Counted from the first letter of the stretch, positions 1 through 12,114 are shown. The stretch is 64,000 bases of DNA from Ricinus communis (GCF_019578655.1 NC_063257.1:29998362-30062361), one strand, 5' to 3'. Translations and numbers: made by a program. The notes: generated by a model from the sequence alone, not told the origin.

Positions 1-152
1 AGGTAAGTTTATATAATTTTATAATTATATTTTATTAGAACATACTAGATAAATTAAGTAGCAATCGAGTGATAATTTAATTAGAGCGGTATTATTATCA
101 TTACTTCCTTCTTCTTCTTCTTTTTTTTTATTATTATTATTATTTGAATTAT

Positions 153-198
<46 letters not shown>
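1..198. repeat. host segment h, 3' end (copy 1)
   Basis: Non-coding AT-rich host DNA. It is nearly identical to 47025-47222, including the string around 'gcaatcgagtgataattt', a CTT-rich stretch, an ATT run and a terminal (AT)n run. This is the left flank of the viral insertion EPRV-A. The short tyrosine/isoleucine reading frame across the AT run is a low-complexity artefact. Confidence 0.85.
157..198. repeat. (AT)n microsatellite, left edge of EPRV-A
   Basis: About 21 AT dinucleotides lie directly against viral sequence that begins at about 199. The matching AT run on the other side is at 7669-7692. The paralogous unoccupied run is at about 47180-47222. Confidence 0.95.
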
Positions 199-200
<2 letters not shown>

Positions 201-818
201 TCGCCAGGCAAGCACAGAGCATACACTTGTTAAATTTTAAAAGAAAATAGAAAAATGGAAAATAACAAATTCTTTCTTATTGATGGATGGACAAATATAC
301 AAACTTTGAAATAAAAGCTTTAAAATGAAAGCTTTAAATAAAATAAATATAACTTATAAGAGTAGTTGAATACAAGAGGAATGTGGTTTTTCACTATCAC
401 TCTCACACTCTCTTTTCTCACTATATTTCTAATGGTATGACTTGAAGAATACAAGAGTTTCTTGATATTTTTCAGTCTGCCTTCTTCTTTGGTGGCTCCT
501 CTATTTATAGAGGTCTTCAGCCTTGAGGCTTTATAATTGTTACTTTGGATTCTCTTCATAATGGAGTGAGGGGCTCCACATCTTTTGGATGCTTTTGATA
601 ATGGAGTGAGAGGCTTCATGTCTTTTGCAGGAGCTGTTTGCCACGCTTCAACAGTGAGGAATCTTCTACTTTAAAAAAGTAAAGGTGCAGAGTCTTTTGT
701 CTTCTTTCTTTTCTTTTAAAATGACCTTTTCTTATTATTTTTTATTGGGTATTTGGCCATTGCAGAATTATTTTGGGCTGCCATTTCTGGTTTTCAACCC
801 AAGGGCTTTACAAAGATG
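199..818 (-). promoter_or_regulatory. EPRV-A intergenic region with TATA box
   Basis: Non-coding region downstream of ORF2 on the minus strand. It contains CTATAAATAG (501-510), the likely core of the pregenomic-RNA promoter. Beyond it lies a leader rich in 'aaagctttcattttaaagc' motifs and the 'caagtgtatgctctgtgct' block that other copies carry before the primer site. The copy is cut at 199 inside the conserved 'gcttgcct' block, so the primer-binding site is missing. Compare 13160-13756, which is the same strain. Confidence 0.75.
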
Positions 819-2273
819 TTATTTGATGGGCTTAAATATCCCAAAACAGTCATCTTCGTTCGAGTCACCATCTAGATCAATTGCTGCTGAGCTGATGCTA
901 GAAGAGGAAGATGAAGCTTTAGATTTTCCTTTTGAAGAGGCGGTTTCTGACAACTGTTTGATCAATTGTAAGAAACCTTCTTCTGTTTGAGCCGCCGCTA
1001 GCTTTAGAATAATGAAAGACTTCTGTGCCAGGAAAGTGGTATGTTCTTTCGGAGGTGGCAAGAAGTTATTCTTTGAAAGAAAACTTTGTACCATCTTTAT
1101 AGATAATTTTTCTTGGTGATTAAATTTATCCTACCATTTAACTTTGAATCTTCGGGCAAGGATGATTTCTCCATCTGCTGCTTGGTTGAAATGGAAATAC
1201 CATACACATACCCAGAGGAGAAAGAATGAACAAAATAGAAGTAAAGAGGAAAAACGTCTTTCTATTTTGTTTGGTTTATAGTGGGCTTTGAATAGATTAA
1301 ACAAAGGCAGAACTTTTAAAATTATGGTCCCTGGAACATTGCCATAAAAATTCCACCATTGTTTAAACCAATATGGGATTTTTGAAGTTTGGATTGTGCT
1401 TGTGTCAAAGTAGAAAAGCCAAGAATGGCTTTGTTCTTTGTTTTATAAAAGAAAGGTATTAAACCAAGCTTGTTGGTAATCCCAATAGTTGAAAGAAGTG
1501 TTTAGGCTTGATGGGTAGGTTCTTTGGAGGGAAGTTGTAAAAGATCTTGATGAATGTAAATCCATTCCCCAATCTGAAGGGTGGAGGATTCTTTGTATGG
1601 TGCATGTGGAATATGCAGGATCTTTATGGTCTTTGTGCTTTTTGAAGTATTTGAACTTTGCAGAACCAGTTACCTCCAGGATAGACTGGTAGTAAGATTG
1701 AGGCTTTGATATATTTCAGGGCTTGAAATACCATCCTAGACGAAAAAATTTTGAAACTAGTTTTGAGGGGCTTTCTGTACAGAATCCTTCCTCAATAGTT
1801 AAAATGCTTTGGAAATTTTGCTTTTCTACATACTCATTGGTTTTGAAAAGTTTTATTTGGGACAAAACTATTTCTTGTGAGTTAGGCTTTGAAATACTTT
1901 GAGAGCTCTGAGATAGGTTTTGAGGGAAAATTGCTATCTCAGGTTTTGAAAAAGGGATAGAAAGTATACATTTACCTTTGTTGGAAGAGGAGGATGTCTT
2001 TGGAGAGGATGTCTTTGGAGAGACTTTGGGGTAAAGTTTTACTACTTGCTTTGAATATTCTTCGACCATCTTTAAAAATTCGGGAGTTTGCTTTGCACGC
2101 CACTCCTGAATATGGAATTGCTTTTGGGCTGGGTCTTCTTTCATTTCTTCCTGGATGATTTCAGTCCAGGTTCTGATATGCTTTGAAGAGGAGGGTAAAA
2201 TCTCCTTTTTCGGGATTTGAACAGCTTTTGTTGGCTTTTCGTCTTTGTCTTTTGCTCTCGATTTTCTTGGCAT
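819..2273 (-). pseudogene. EPRV-A ORF2, unknown function, broken
   Basis: Second viral ORF, about 485 codons, starting MPRKSR at 2273, two nucleotides after the ORF1 stop (2276-2278). The N-terminal part is rich in Lys, Ser, Pro and Gln and probably disordered. The middle holds aromatic motifs (YWDYQQAW; KIPYWFKQWWNF in copy B1). The C-terminus has a serine run then acidic residues and ends GIFKPIK at 819. Here the frame is interrupted by TGA where B1 has Trp (about 1716) and by further changes from 1100 to 1700. I know of no established function. The protein resembles the unassigned ORF2 of florendoviruses in position and style. Confidence 0.75.
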
Positions 2274-2275
2274 TA

Positions 2276-3460
2276 TCACTCCTGTTTTTGAAGGAACTCT
2301 CTAGTTAAAAAGTCTGGAATTGAATTCGAATCTCCTCTTATGTATTCGTTTTCAAAATCAAAAATAGAAAGAATGGCTTGCCATCTGGCAAAAATCTGTT
2401 TTGAAGCTATATTTTGAACATCTTTTTGTAATACTTCTTTGGCGGATTTACAATCAATCCTTAAAAGAAATTTTTGATTTAAAAGGTCGCTTTGAAATTT
2501 TGAGATGCATAAAACTATCGAAAGAATTTCTTTTTTGATAGTTGAATAATTCTTTTGTGTATCATTCCAGTGTGCATAAGTAAACTGGACAATGCATTCT
2601 TTGTTGTTTTGAACTTGTTTAAGAATTCCACCATATCTTAAATTTGATGCATCAGTTTCAACAATTTTTAATGTAGATGGATCAGTTAGGTGTAAACATG
2701 TAATTTTAGAAACTTACTTTTTAATGCTTTGGACAATCTTTGTATGCTCATCAGTCCATGCAGGGGGATTTTTTTTTAATATATCATGGAGGGGTTTTGC
2801 TAAACAGTTCAAATTTGGATAAAAATCCATGACATAATTTAAATTGCCAAGGAATATTTGCAATTAGGTTTTTTCCAAAATTTTCTCTGAAAATTTTGAA
2901 GTAAAAGCTAGAGACCTTTCAATTGGGGTGATAGTTCCCCGGGAGATGTAGTGTCCAAGAAATCTAATTTTCGTTTGGAATAAAGATATCTTAGACTTTG
3001 AAACTACTAGACTATTTTTCTTAACAATATAGAAAAATGTCTCCAAATTTTTGAAATGTTGCTCTAGAGAATTTGAAAATATTAACACATCATCGATATA
3101 GACAATGCAAAACTTTGAATAAGGATTGAAAATGTCATTCATGATTTTTTGAAATTCAGAAGGAGCATTTTTTAATCCGAAAGGCATTACATTCCATTCG
3201 TACTGGCCAAATGAAACTGTAAATGCAGTTTTGTACCGGTCTTTAGGATGAATCTGGATTTGCCAAAATCCTGATTTCATATCAAACTTTGAAAAAATAA
3301 AAGCAGAATGAAGCTTTTGAAGAAGATCTTTTTTGTTTGGAATGGGGTATCTAATCCACTTTAGAGCTTTATTAAAAAGTTTGTAGTTAATCACCAACCT
3401 AGGTGTTTCTCTTTCTATCTCACTATTTTTGTTGACATAGAAGGCTGCACACGATCAGGG
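2276..3460 (-). pseudogene. EPRV-A reverse transcriptase and RNase H part of ORF1
   Basis: The RT shows the palm motif FDMKSGFWQI and the catalytic YIDD at 3089-3100. RNase H follows with ETDAS and ends in SIPDFLTREFLQKQE at the ORF1 stop (2276-2278). In-frame stops are seen at 3455-3457 (TGA inside the N-terminal RT motif, in the Trp position), near 2861-2863 (TAG) and at 2714-2716 (TAA, just before RNase H). The first and last are also present in copy B1. The region is a typical caulimovirid RT-RH with no integrase. Confidence 0.9.
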
Positions 3461-4550
3461 GGATCTGGATTTGGTAATTAAACCCTTTTGCTTTAAATCT
3501 TTTATTTCTATTCTACAATGGCTTTCTAGGATTTCATTCATTTGGATGGGTCTGGCTTTGGTGGGAATTTGTTTATCACAAAAATCTTTTTCATATGGTA
3601 AATCTACCATATGTTGTTTTCTTTTCCAAAAAGTATTAGGAAGATCAGAACAAACTTCTTTTTCAATCCTCTTTTGCAAATCAGATATTTTTCTTTGGAC
3701 AAACTCATTTTGCAATTGACTTTGGATTCTTTTCAAACCCATATCTTGTTTTAGGTGGAAAAGCTGGGTTTGTTTTCCTTTAATCAAAGCATTTATCTCA
3801 AAATTATAAACTGAGTGATCTTTTATAAGATTGAGATTTCTCTTTTTAGGTTTTTCTATAAAAGGAAAAAAAATCTTTCAATCTTTAGCTTTAAAAATGA
3901 TACCAGCAGTAGTTACTTTGAAAGGAGTAATTAAATTGATAAACAGAGTTCCCAAAGTAATAGTTTGCTATAAATCCTTTGTAAGAATAAAAACATTTTT
4001 TAGAGCAAGATTGTTGTTCAGAATTGCAGCTTCGGTTTTCCCTGCAATTCTAATTTTTGAACTATTGGCTGAGGTAAGCCTTTCTTTTGTTTCTTGATGA
4101 TACCTTTTAGGAACCAGCTCATAATTGATACAGTCGAGGTCTGCTCCTGTATCAAATAAGGCTATAGTTTCTATTTGAAAATCACTAGGGAAAATGAGTT
4201 TGATTTGGAACAAATATTTCCTTGAGGTTATTTCTTTTAAAACATTAATGAAGTTTTCTGGAACATTCTCAGAAACCTTAAGATTTTGAAAATTATTTTC
4301 TTCTTCAGAATCAGAATCACAATTCTGTTTAAGAATCAAACTTTGGAGCAAAATAGAATCATTTTGTTGTTTTTCTTTCAAATCTTTGAGTTCTGTTTTG
4401 ATGGCTTTGATTTCTTTTTGAAGTTCTTGGACAGTAGGCAGAGGGTTTTTTAAATTTTCTCCTTTTTCCAAGATCATACATAGTAAGATCATAGGTGTTC
4501 TTACTAGAGGAAGGGACGAGGGTTTTAGTTTTTTGAATTTCTTTCAAAAC
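3461..4550 (-). pseudogene. EPRV-A aspartic protease region of ORF1
   Basis: The retroviral-type protease active-site triplet Asp-Thr-Gly lies at 4145-4153 in the context ALFDTGAD. Upstream (4240-4490) is a Lys/Glu-rich predicted coiled coil linking coat to protease. Downstream lies the linker to RT, containing a WKRKQHMVDLPYE-like stretch. Stops and a frame change occur at about 4490 and near 3970. The protease would cleave the polyprotein in a live virus. Confidence 0.85.
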
Positions 4551-6187
4551 TTATTTTTGGATTTGAGGGTCATTAATATGTTTGACGGCTTCAAGAAGAG
4601 CTTCTTGTTGCCTAGTGAGCATATTAATATTCTTTGGAATATCATCAGAATCTGATACAGAATAATCAGATGAGGTTTTAATTTCATCAATTTGAAACTC
4701 TTCCTCACAATTCGAAAATTCTAATTCAAAGGAATCAACAAGAAGAGCTGAAATTTTACTCAAAATTTCTTCTTCTATTTGGAGCTCATGAAGTTTTTTA
4801 GAAAACTTGCAATACTTTGAAGTGTGCCCCTTTTTCCCACATTTGTAGTAAGTAATTTTGCTAAAATCTTTTTTGAAATTTTATTTTAGAAATTTAGAAG
4901 AGGATGTCCTTTTGTAGAAATTCTCTTTGTTTTTCGGTGCTTTCCTATTTTTGAAAAAATGTTTTTCTTAAAAGATTTAGAAAAATCTTCTTTGCATTTT
5001 TCTTTGCAGGTATGGGAAGGTTCTATGGGATTATACTAAAACTGGTTGTAAAAACTACCTAGCTCTTGCTTAGTCTTCTTCATTTCCCATTTGAGTTGTC
5101 TTTGGAGTTTAAGGTCATGGAAAATCTTCAATCCTTCTTTCTGGGTAAGGCTAACTAATTCACCATAACTGTAGAAATCATAAGGGATCTGGCCATTATG
5201 GGCTTCTCTTATGGTATTCCTAACTCTTTCACCTAGTATTTTAGGTAAACCAGCTAAGAATTTTTCTTTCCAGAAAGGTTGGTTTGAATCTTCTCTAAGC
5301 ATGACTCTGGTCAGAAAAGTATCTTTATAAGCTTGGAAGTTGCTAAGCTTTTTACAGGTTAGATTACTGAGAAGCTCAGCATTCTTATCTTTTAAAAGAG
5401 AAGGGTCTCCTATGAAATGGAGTGAAATTGTCAATATTAAGGTTGACACTACATCCTCAATAGGATTTCCTAGCTCATCTAAGATGGGGGCCCCTTCTAT
5501 GGTGGTTTGGATGGCACCTAGGATTTGGAGCTGATGTGCTTGTGTGAGATGGTAATCCCACCATCCTTTAAGCTGGCTAGAAAATCCAGCTATAAGGAGT
5601 TCAGCAATGGCTCTATCAGAGGTACCGCTTTGGGTTATGTAGGCATTGGCTGCCATGGTCATCTGTTATAAGAGACCAAGAATGTTGTATTCTGACATTC
5701 CATCTATATTCCATTCATAGATGGAAAAGGCATTGAATCTAAATTGGGTGAGGATATTATTTCTATTTTCTATCCCTAGATCTGGGGTAGTATTCCTAGA
5801 AGTATGCCAAGTTAATCTAGAGGCTTGCCATCTCAATCTGTTGATGTTGGAAGGTTTTTCAATAACACTTTCAAGCTCTGAATAATTAGATTCATCGCAT
5901 TGGGCTTGATCTATGGCACTGATATTCCTGCTGCTTTGAGGAGTATCGGGTACTAGATTTTTGGAAGACTCAGAAGTGACTAATTTGCTAAGCTGTTCCC
6001 TGACTGCTCTAGCAAACTCAGTTTGCTTCTGAAATTGGTCTTGACTAGGCTTTGAGATCTGATAGGATTTGAAGACTGAGTTTTTGAGCTTTTCTGTATG
6101 GCTTATCTCTCTTGGATGACCAGTGTTGGAGATTGGAGAGGTGAAGACTGTAGGAGGTTTTTGAATTTGGCTTTCTATCCTAACCAA
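4551..6187 (-). pseudogene. EPRV-A coat protein region of ORF1
   Basis: The central part (5036-5662) has the conserved caulimovirid coat block with FWKEKFLAGLPKILGERVR and a tryptophan-rich LKGWWDYHL. It is followed by a basic stretch and a zinc-knuckle-like motif at 4809-4850 reading Y-x2-C-x4-H-x4-C. The first zinc ligand is Tyr instead of Cys. An acidic serine-rich tail follows (4551-4763). The N-terminal 170 residues (5666-6187) are Ser/Gln-rich. The frame is broken near 5665 and between 4860 and 5035. Confidence 0.85.
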
Positions 6188-7080
6188 CTGTTTTTCTATT
6201 GTGTTAAGATAGGTATTTGAGAAATTGTTCTGCTGAACAATATTCTTGACATTTTTCTCAAGCTCCTCTCCTACTAATTTGTAAGGGGTGGCTTCTATTT
6301 TGTTCTCTCTTTAAGGAATGGTTATTTTCCTAAGGGGAGGATGTTCAGACTGGATGGTTTGATTTTCTCCGACCTTCCACTCTGGAGTCTTATTCCTTAC
6401 AGTAACAGGACTAATAAGTTTTTCTTTGAAAGGATAAAGAATACTATTTTTTTTGCAATAAATCTGAAAGCAATCAAAAAATTTGATTTGAATTTTATTT
6501 TATATGCAAAATTGGTAGTATCTTTCCTGGATACTATCCTTTTCTTGTAGAAAATGTTTAAAAAATCAAAGTTTTTTGGAATGGTTTTTCTTTGAATAGA
6601 AATCTTCATGTAAAAGCTTTTTATTAATTTGAAAATCTTTTGAAATCATGTTGATTTCTGCTTCTAGATTTTGAGTTATTGCAGATGGTGATGGTGAAGA
6701 GGGGGTAGAGACGGTCTCTATATCATCATCTTTCTTTGGTTTATTGTAAACAGGTTTAGGGATATTACTTTGGTAATCAACATTCTGTAATATGGTGTTT
6801 GAGCTTGGTATATCAGATATTGAAAATCTTGGTTGTGTTTGTGATGGAGTTGGTTCTTTGTAAGGGGCATAAATAACAAAAGGTATTTTTGATATCCTTC
6901 CAATATTTATGGTCGAGGTTGAAGAGTCTTCATCAGAAAATCTAGAAGAGGTTGATTTCCTATTGAATGTAAGCTTTACTTTTCCATCTGGAAACTGGGT
7001 TATGTTTCTGAGATTTGTATTTGGCTCTGTTTGCTTTGGTGATTCAGGTTGGGTTGCACTTTCAAGGATCCATTATTCTG
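6188..7080 (-). pseudogene. EPRV-A linker between movement and coat domains
   Basis: Continuation of ORF1 after the movement domain. It has a Pro/Ser/Asp-rich stretch (about 6660-7060) followed by a basic, aromatic block around 6400-6600 resembling a cysteine-poor structured domain (…KKNSILYPFKEK…). The same segment occurs in B1 (18430-19550), B5 (27880-28724) and EPRV-C (31480-32394). A stop occurs near 6315. No enzymatic motif is visible, and an unassigned spacer between MP and CP is usual for this family. Confidence 0.7.
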
Positions 7081-7668
7081 GAAGAATGATATCCTTCCAT
7101 TGAATAGTTTTTGGAATAGTTGCATTTGATTTGGAAAGATCTATTTGGAGGAATAAAGTTTCTCCTTTTGGTGAGTGGAGTTTGTGTTTCAAACCAAAAC
7201 TAGAAATCAAGCATTTTGTAATTATGTATCTTTATTTGAAGAACAATGTTTGGAAATTGTAATGTTTGGAAAATAATTGAAAGAAATTGGTTCTTTATTA
7301 AGGCTTGACTCAACAGTACCTAATAAAAAATCATAGAAATTTGTAAACCTAGCATCTCTAAGGACTACTAAGATAGAAGTATCTAAACCTTCTCTCATAA
7401 GGGGCTTTATTTCTACCTGGACAAGGCCTATATGGATGTACTTATAGTCTTTTTTCTTATGCTTCTGGAGGGTCTTTGGGTTCAAAAGATAAATTTTTTC
7501 AAAAGGCTTTGAAATTTGAATATCTCTTTCTTCAGTTTTGAAGAGATGAAACTTTGAAAACTCATAGATTTGCTTCTTTTGGATCTTGGGTATTTCCCAA
7601 TCATCAATATGCTTTGAAAAATCTTCAATAATGATTTGCTCACTATTTACTAAACCTTTAGGCCTTGA
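7081..7668 (-). pseudogene. EPRV-A movement protein, N-truncated
   Basis: A 30K-superfamily-type movement protein region, including YIHIGLVQV and an 'LDTSILVVLRDARF' block. Compared with B2 it lacks roughly the first 20 residues, which are cut at the (AT)n junction. It has internal deletions near 7203, 7250 and 7545 relative to EPRV-C. It ends in a TAA (about 7074-7076) that also closes the movement domain in B1, B2 and EPRV-C. Confidence 0.8.
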
Positions 7669-7710
7669 ATATATATATATATATATATATATGAATTATA
7701 TATATATGAT
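7669..7710. repeat. (AT)n microsatellite, right edge of EPRV-A
   Basis: AT run 7669-7692, then a short interruption and a second AT stretch to 7708. Virus ends at 'ccttgaa' and host sequence 'gatataatgaaaata' follows, as at 33108 and 47223. Confidence 0.9.
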
Positions 7711-7749
7711 ATAATGAAAATATATATTTTTATCTCATTTAAATTTAAT

Positions 7750-7905
7750 TATATGTTTTCAGGTGATATTAGTCAAGAGAGGCAAATATAGAGCAAAACA
7801 CTAAAAATGACATATATGTCAAGACCCAAGATCAGATGCGTGGCTTGGATATTTTAATGGGCTAGCCAAAAATTACTATTCATATGGGAGAAATTTAATC
7901 TTTTT
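7750..7905 (+). pseudogene. exon-like relic, copy 1 (disrupted)
   Basis: Counterpart of 47273-47432 in host unit copy 3, where it reads open. It begins after 'gttttcag', a good splice acceptor, but has lost about 20 bases around 7806, which shifts the frame. The protein family is not recognised. Confidence 0.35.
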
Positions 7906-8900
7906 TGTTGTGGAGACAAGGATATCTATAGTCTAACATATTAGATAGACTTATCTTGGGTATACTTATCTTTAGAAAGACATATATTGATAGAAGACTC
8001 TTTTATATATATCTCTGCAGATCTAGATCTAAAAGAAAAGAAGAGAGATTTTTTCTATATGCTCTCTGCTACATAGAAGAGAGATTTTTCCTATATGCTC
8101 TCTGCTATATCTCCCATCTGAATCTATCCACCATTCTTGTCTCTGCAATTTTCTCTACCGGTCTTCATCAAACATTTAGTTTTAGATTTTTATTGTTCTT
8201 TCAAGATCAAGAAGGCTTTCAAGAAGTGAAGAGTGCGGATCAATCATCTTTATATGTTGAAGACATTTTAGATCTAGAGGAAATTTTTATTTTTAGTTTT
8301 ATTTTCATGTCTTACTATTTAATTACTATAACCATAGAATTAAATATGTTAGGCTTGTTTTCTTTAAGTATTTAGTTTAGTCTATTTATGTTGTATGTAC
8401 ATTATTATTTTTATATTTAGTAAATGATTTCTTTGTTACCTATCTTTATTAGTTTTAGTTGTTGTTATTATTTAACCATCATATTAATTCAGTAATAATA
8501 ACTGTTATGAAAATATTTAGGTTGAATTTAGAGACACCATTTTGCTTCAATCTATTATTTACATTATTAGCTTGAGTGATTGAAGGAAACTGAACATCAT
8601 CATCTCATTCATTAGATCTGTGTTTATTGCTAAAACAAGGGGAATATTAAGTATTGACTAGACTAGATATTGTATTTATCATATAGTTTATTAAAATAAT
8701 CTCTTTTATATATTTACTTATTAGTTTATTATTTATTTACAAATTTATGATTCTCTCAAAATATATTTTAGAGCGTTTAAATTTAATTTTACTGTTTTTA
8801 TATTGATAATTAATCTTTATAATAAGTGATCTCATATTTCCTTGAAAGATCGACCTCAGGGTTTTGCATGTCCTCGAACAAAATTAAAACAACAAAGCAA
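7905..8900 (+). repeat. dispersed LTR-like repeat in host unit
   Basis: About 1 kb with TATA-like 'ttttatatatatct' near 8005, an internal doubling of 'gagatttttcctatatgctctct', and an end 'gatcgacctcagg' that resembles the 3' part of Athila/Tat-type LTRs. It is present in the three unit copies and, more diverged, at 60452-61150. No TSD or primer site was identified, so a solo or truncated LTR is only a possibility. The 139-codon frame inside (7956-8375) is not preserved in the diverged copy and I do not regard it as a gene. Confidence 0.4.
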
Positions 8901-9290
8901 AAGAAACAATTAGAAATCATATAAGAGCTATATCTTAAAACTTCACAAACTGCATAGGTCATTAGCATTAATGTTCTTTAAGCCATTATACCCACCGAAC
9001 TTATATTTACAGCAATTTCAAATAAAACAAATCAAAGCTAGCCAAATCTCTTCCTAGTAATCCATAATATTCTCAGTATATTCTTTAAAAAATCTTGTAA
9101 CTACACAATCAAGACATGCATAATTCATTCATCAACTAATCCTCTTTACTATTACAAATCAGGTAGCAAACTAGGATCTTGCTTCTTTTTTTTTTTCTAT
9201 TTTTTCTTATTATTTTATTTTTTTAAAGAGTGAGCGCATTTGTTGCTTTTTTCTTCTCACTTTGAGCAATGCTTCTCGTCAATTGTCTTT

Positions 9291-9372
9291 GCTTTGGATA
9301 TGTGCTTACTTCTAAAGTTATTGTGTATTATGATCATACAGCTTTGAAGTATCTTTTAGCAAAGAAAGATAT
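9291..9372 (+). pseudogene. Gypsy RNase H relic
   Basis: A short frame reads GYVLTSKVIVYxDHTALKYL then LAKKDI and a stop. DHTALKYLL is a signature of the RNase H of Ty3/Gypsy elements. Nothing else of that element is recognisable around it. The same relic is at 34707-34788 with Ser at x, the better consensus residue. Confidence 0.65.
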
Positions 9373-10059
9373 TTGATTGTTTGGGGTTTACTCACTAAGG
9401 AGTTCTTGTCTACTTATAGACTTTCATGGTTTGAGAGATACCATGGTATCTTTGGCTTCGTTGGCTTCGTCCTCAAAGAACTCCCTATCTTGAGAGCATT
9501 TACTGTTGCTTTTCATATTTTGTACATGTTGATAAGGATGGAACTTCCTTGTTCACTTTATTACTTTCTCAATTTCCTGTCCATATTTTACTCCACTTCC
9601 TGCTTTGCTCAACTACCTTTTTCACATAACATAAACGTACTTTTTTTTCTTTCTTGGATATGCTTCACTTCCAATCATTTTCTCCTTGGATGACACTTGT
9701 ATTTCTTCCTCTCCACATTACAAGAACATGATTCAAGCTCCCAAAAGACTCTATAACTATCTCTCTACCTTCGTACTTCCTCATTTTTCACATGTCCATA
9801 ATCCTTAAGGATTATTAAACCATCTCATAGCTAGTGGACCGAGAATTTGCTTATGGGTCAAGAACCCGGATATTAGGCCAAAATCCATTAGCTTTAGGAT
9901 TTAGATAGAAATTAAATGAAATTTTCTCTATGGGTCTAACTAAATTATTGGGTTTGGGCCAGTGCTAAATTTGGATGTAAACACTACTCAAGCCCTCTTA
10001 TGACTTGTTATTATAGAGATATATAGGTAGATTTTGGAAAGGCTCCAAATTGGAGCTGA

Positions 10060-11272
10060 TATGAATCTAGAGATGACAAACGGCCGGGATAAATCGGATT
10101 CGGATAAGATCATTTTGAATTTCAGATGATTTTAAATTTGCAATTTTAAGTTTAAAATTTTTCGGAATCAAACAATGTTGGATTCTGCTAGTTTCGAGTT
10201 TGAGCTGCACCAGGTCAGGTTTTAAGGCCCTGCTTTTCTTTTTGGGTTCGGATAAAACTAGTTTAAATTCTTTCAAATTTTGAGTTGGATTCATATTAAT
10301 TTATCGGGTTCAGATTAAGTTTCTAGATTAACTTATCTGATTTTATTTATTAATCTCATGAATTTTATTAAATAAAATTCTATATATTTAATTTCTTAAA
10401 ATTTTCTAGTTAAAGATTCAGAGTTAAATATCATTTTATTTATTTTAGTTTTTTCTTTAAAAGTTAAAGAAAAATAAATAAGAAATACAAGTTTTATTGG
10501 TTTAAAAAATAAATAAATAATTATTAGATTTAATAACAAAAATATTTTCATCGACAAATTTAAATTTTTAAAATTCAAAATGTTGCTTACAACAAAAACT
10601 TATTTAATTAATATCCTATTATTAACTAAGTTTCTTGATTTTTATTAAAAGAAAATGCTTAAGGTTATTAATTTAATTTTATACTTAAAGTATATTCTAT
10701 TTTTAATCTCAAATATTTAAATAAAAATAAACTAAATTACAAATAAATACAAAAATCCGTTTTTAATTTAAATTATTTTATTTGATTATTTGTTAATATT
10801 TTATATATAAATTCAACTTTAATAATTTTATTTAGTGATTAAAAATTTATAAAATAATAATTTTAAAAGATTAAAAATTTAGAAATGACATTAAAAAAGA
10901 TATTTCTTAAGATTCTAATTGAAAATAAAATATATTAAAAAAACTGATATCAAAAGTAATTATATATGATAATCAAATGTCATAAACATATATTTTTTTT
11001 TCAATAAAGACTTATATTTATTGTCATTTTAGATTTTGAGTCGGATTGTATTGGTTATAAATTTGAGTATTATTGAGTCTTGCATCATGTCAGTATCGGG
11101 TTCAAATTATTTTAAGTTTAATATTTTTGCGGTTTTTTACTGTTTCAGCCACGGGTCATTTTAGATTCAGATATTTAATTTTTATTTAAATTCAGGTACG
11201 AACATGTCGAGTTTCATGTGAGTCAAATCGAATTTTATATTCAGATCAAACTTTACCATCTCTATATGAATC
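10060..11272. mobile_element. non-autonomous hAT element with 8-bp TSD, copy 1
   Basis: The element is 10068-11264 (1,197 bp). It begins TAGAGATGACAAA and ends CTTTACCATCTCTA, imperfect terminal inverted repeats of hAT type. It is flanked by a perfect 8-bp direct repeat TATGAATC (10060-10067 and 11265-11272), the target-site length of hAT transposons. The inside is AT-rich with scattered 'ggttcgga' motifs and no transposase, so it must have been moved by an autonomous relative. It sits at the identical place in unit copy 2, so it predates that duplication. Confidence 0.88.
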
Positions 11273-12114
11273 GATGAAATTTAATATTCCTAATAATTAT
11301 AGTTATTGAAAATTGAATAACTACCAACTATATTCCAACATTTTTACCAAACATATTCGAATATAATTTTGATTCGATTTATTTAAACTCATCTAAAAAG
11401 TTTAACTGTCTGAATTGAATTTTATTTCTAAGCTCGTTAAGAGTTTAAAAATAAATCTTATTTCCTTTGAAAGAAAGATGGTAAAAATGAAATTAAATAA
11501 CTTTTATATACATATAAATAAATCTATATCTATAAACCAGAAACTTGTTACGTGAACTGACATATAAAACAGTAAAATTTTTAGAATGTAATAAAGAGCG
11601 AAAATAGTATATAAGGACCAATAATTCAATTATTCTTTTTTTCTAATTCCTTAGGAAAAGATTTATTCTTTTCATCACTTTGAAACTTAATATGTTTTGT
11701 GGTTTTCTTCAATTAGTTTGAATATTGATAAAACTTTTAAATTTTTAATTTATTATCTAGTTATTCTCATCTATATATAAAAAAATTAATAGTACAAATA
11801 GTTTAAATTTAATTCAAGCCCAAGTCGTAATTTATAAAATGTCATTTAAAATATATTAAGCTGGAATCAGTTTTAATTACTATTATAATTTTATAGAGCT
11901 GAGTATTTGGATAAGCTTTTCTTGGTTATACTGCCAAAAGGTTAGCCAAACATGCACTCGATTGATTTTAATCTCTAACAACCCAAACCTTAACCATATG
12001 CAATAAAAGATTAAATAAGGATTTGTTTTTATATATGTATATATTTGACTTAAGGGTAAGGCCATATTACTAATTTGGCCAAATCTAGCTATATTAAAAT
12101 AATAATAAACCTTT

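Larger units (their letters stand above)
199..7668 (-). mobile_element. EPRV-A: endogenous pararetrovirus, near full length, decayed
   Basis: A minus-strand integrated Caulimoviridae copy of about 7.47 kb. Reading 7668 to 199 the order is movement protein (N-terminus missing), linker, coat protein, aspartic protease, reverse transcriptase, RNase H, ORF2, then an intergenic region with a TATA box. One long ORF1 followed by a separate ORF2 without a recognisable transactivator matches florendoviruses better than petuviruses, which have a single ORF; this assignment is from memory of the families. Both ends abut (AT)n runs and there are no LTRs or integrase, so entry was probably by host DNA repair. 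Many stops, small deletions and frameshifts make it non-functional. Confidence 0.9.

Noticed and set aside
25..222. 65-codon minus-strand reading frame rich in Tyr/Ile
   Set aside because: It is the translation of an (AT)n run and flanking low-complexity DNA.
685..1094. Overlapping plus-strand frames of 101 and 74-88 codons at 685-990, 13662-13928 and 13950-14174
   Set aside because: They are antisense shadows of the viral ORF2 C-terminus.
3455..3457. Programmed UGA readthrough between protease and RT
   Set aside because: Possible in principle, but caulimovirids are not known to use it, and the stop replaces a Trp codon inside a conserved RT motif. Kept only as an alternative in the findings.
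6909..7103. Repeated 64-71 codon frames (6909, 19387, 28563, 32231 plus; 22236 minus) that look like a conserved small protein
   Set aside because: Antisense of the movement-coat linker; conservation follows from the viral copies, not from a separate gene.
7956..8375. 139-codon frame conserved in three host-unit copies
   Set aside because: The copies are recent duplications, the diverged copy at 60452 does not keep the frame, and composition is typical of T-rich non-coding DNA.
9373..9693. 106-codon hydrophobic frame, also at 34789-35109
   Set aside because: Present only because the segment is duplicated; no start context, family or codon bias. It follows a Gypsy RNase H relic.
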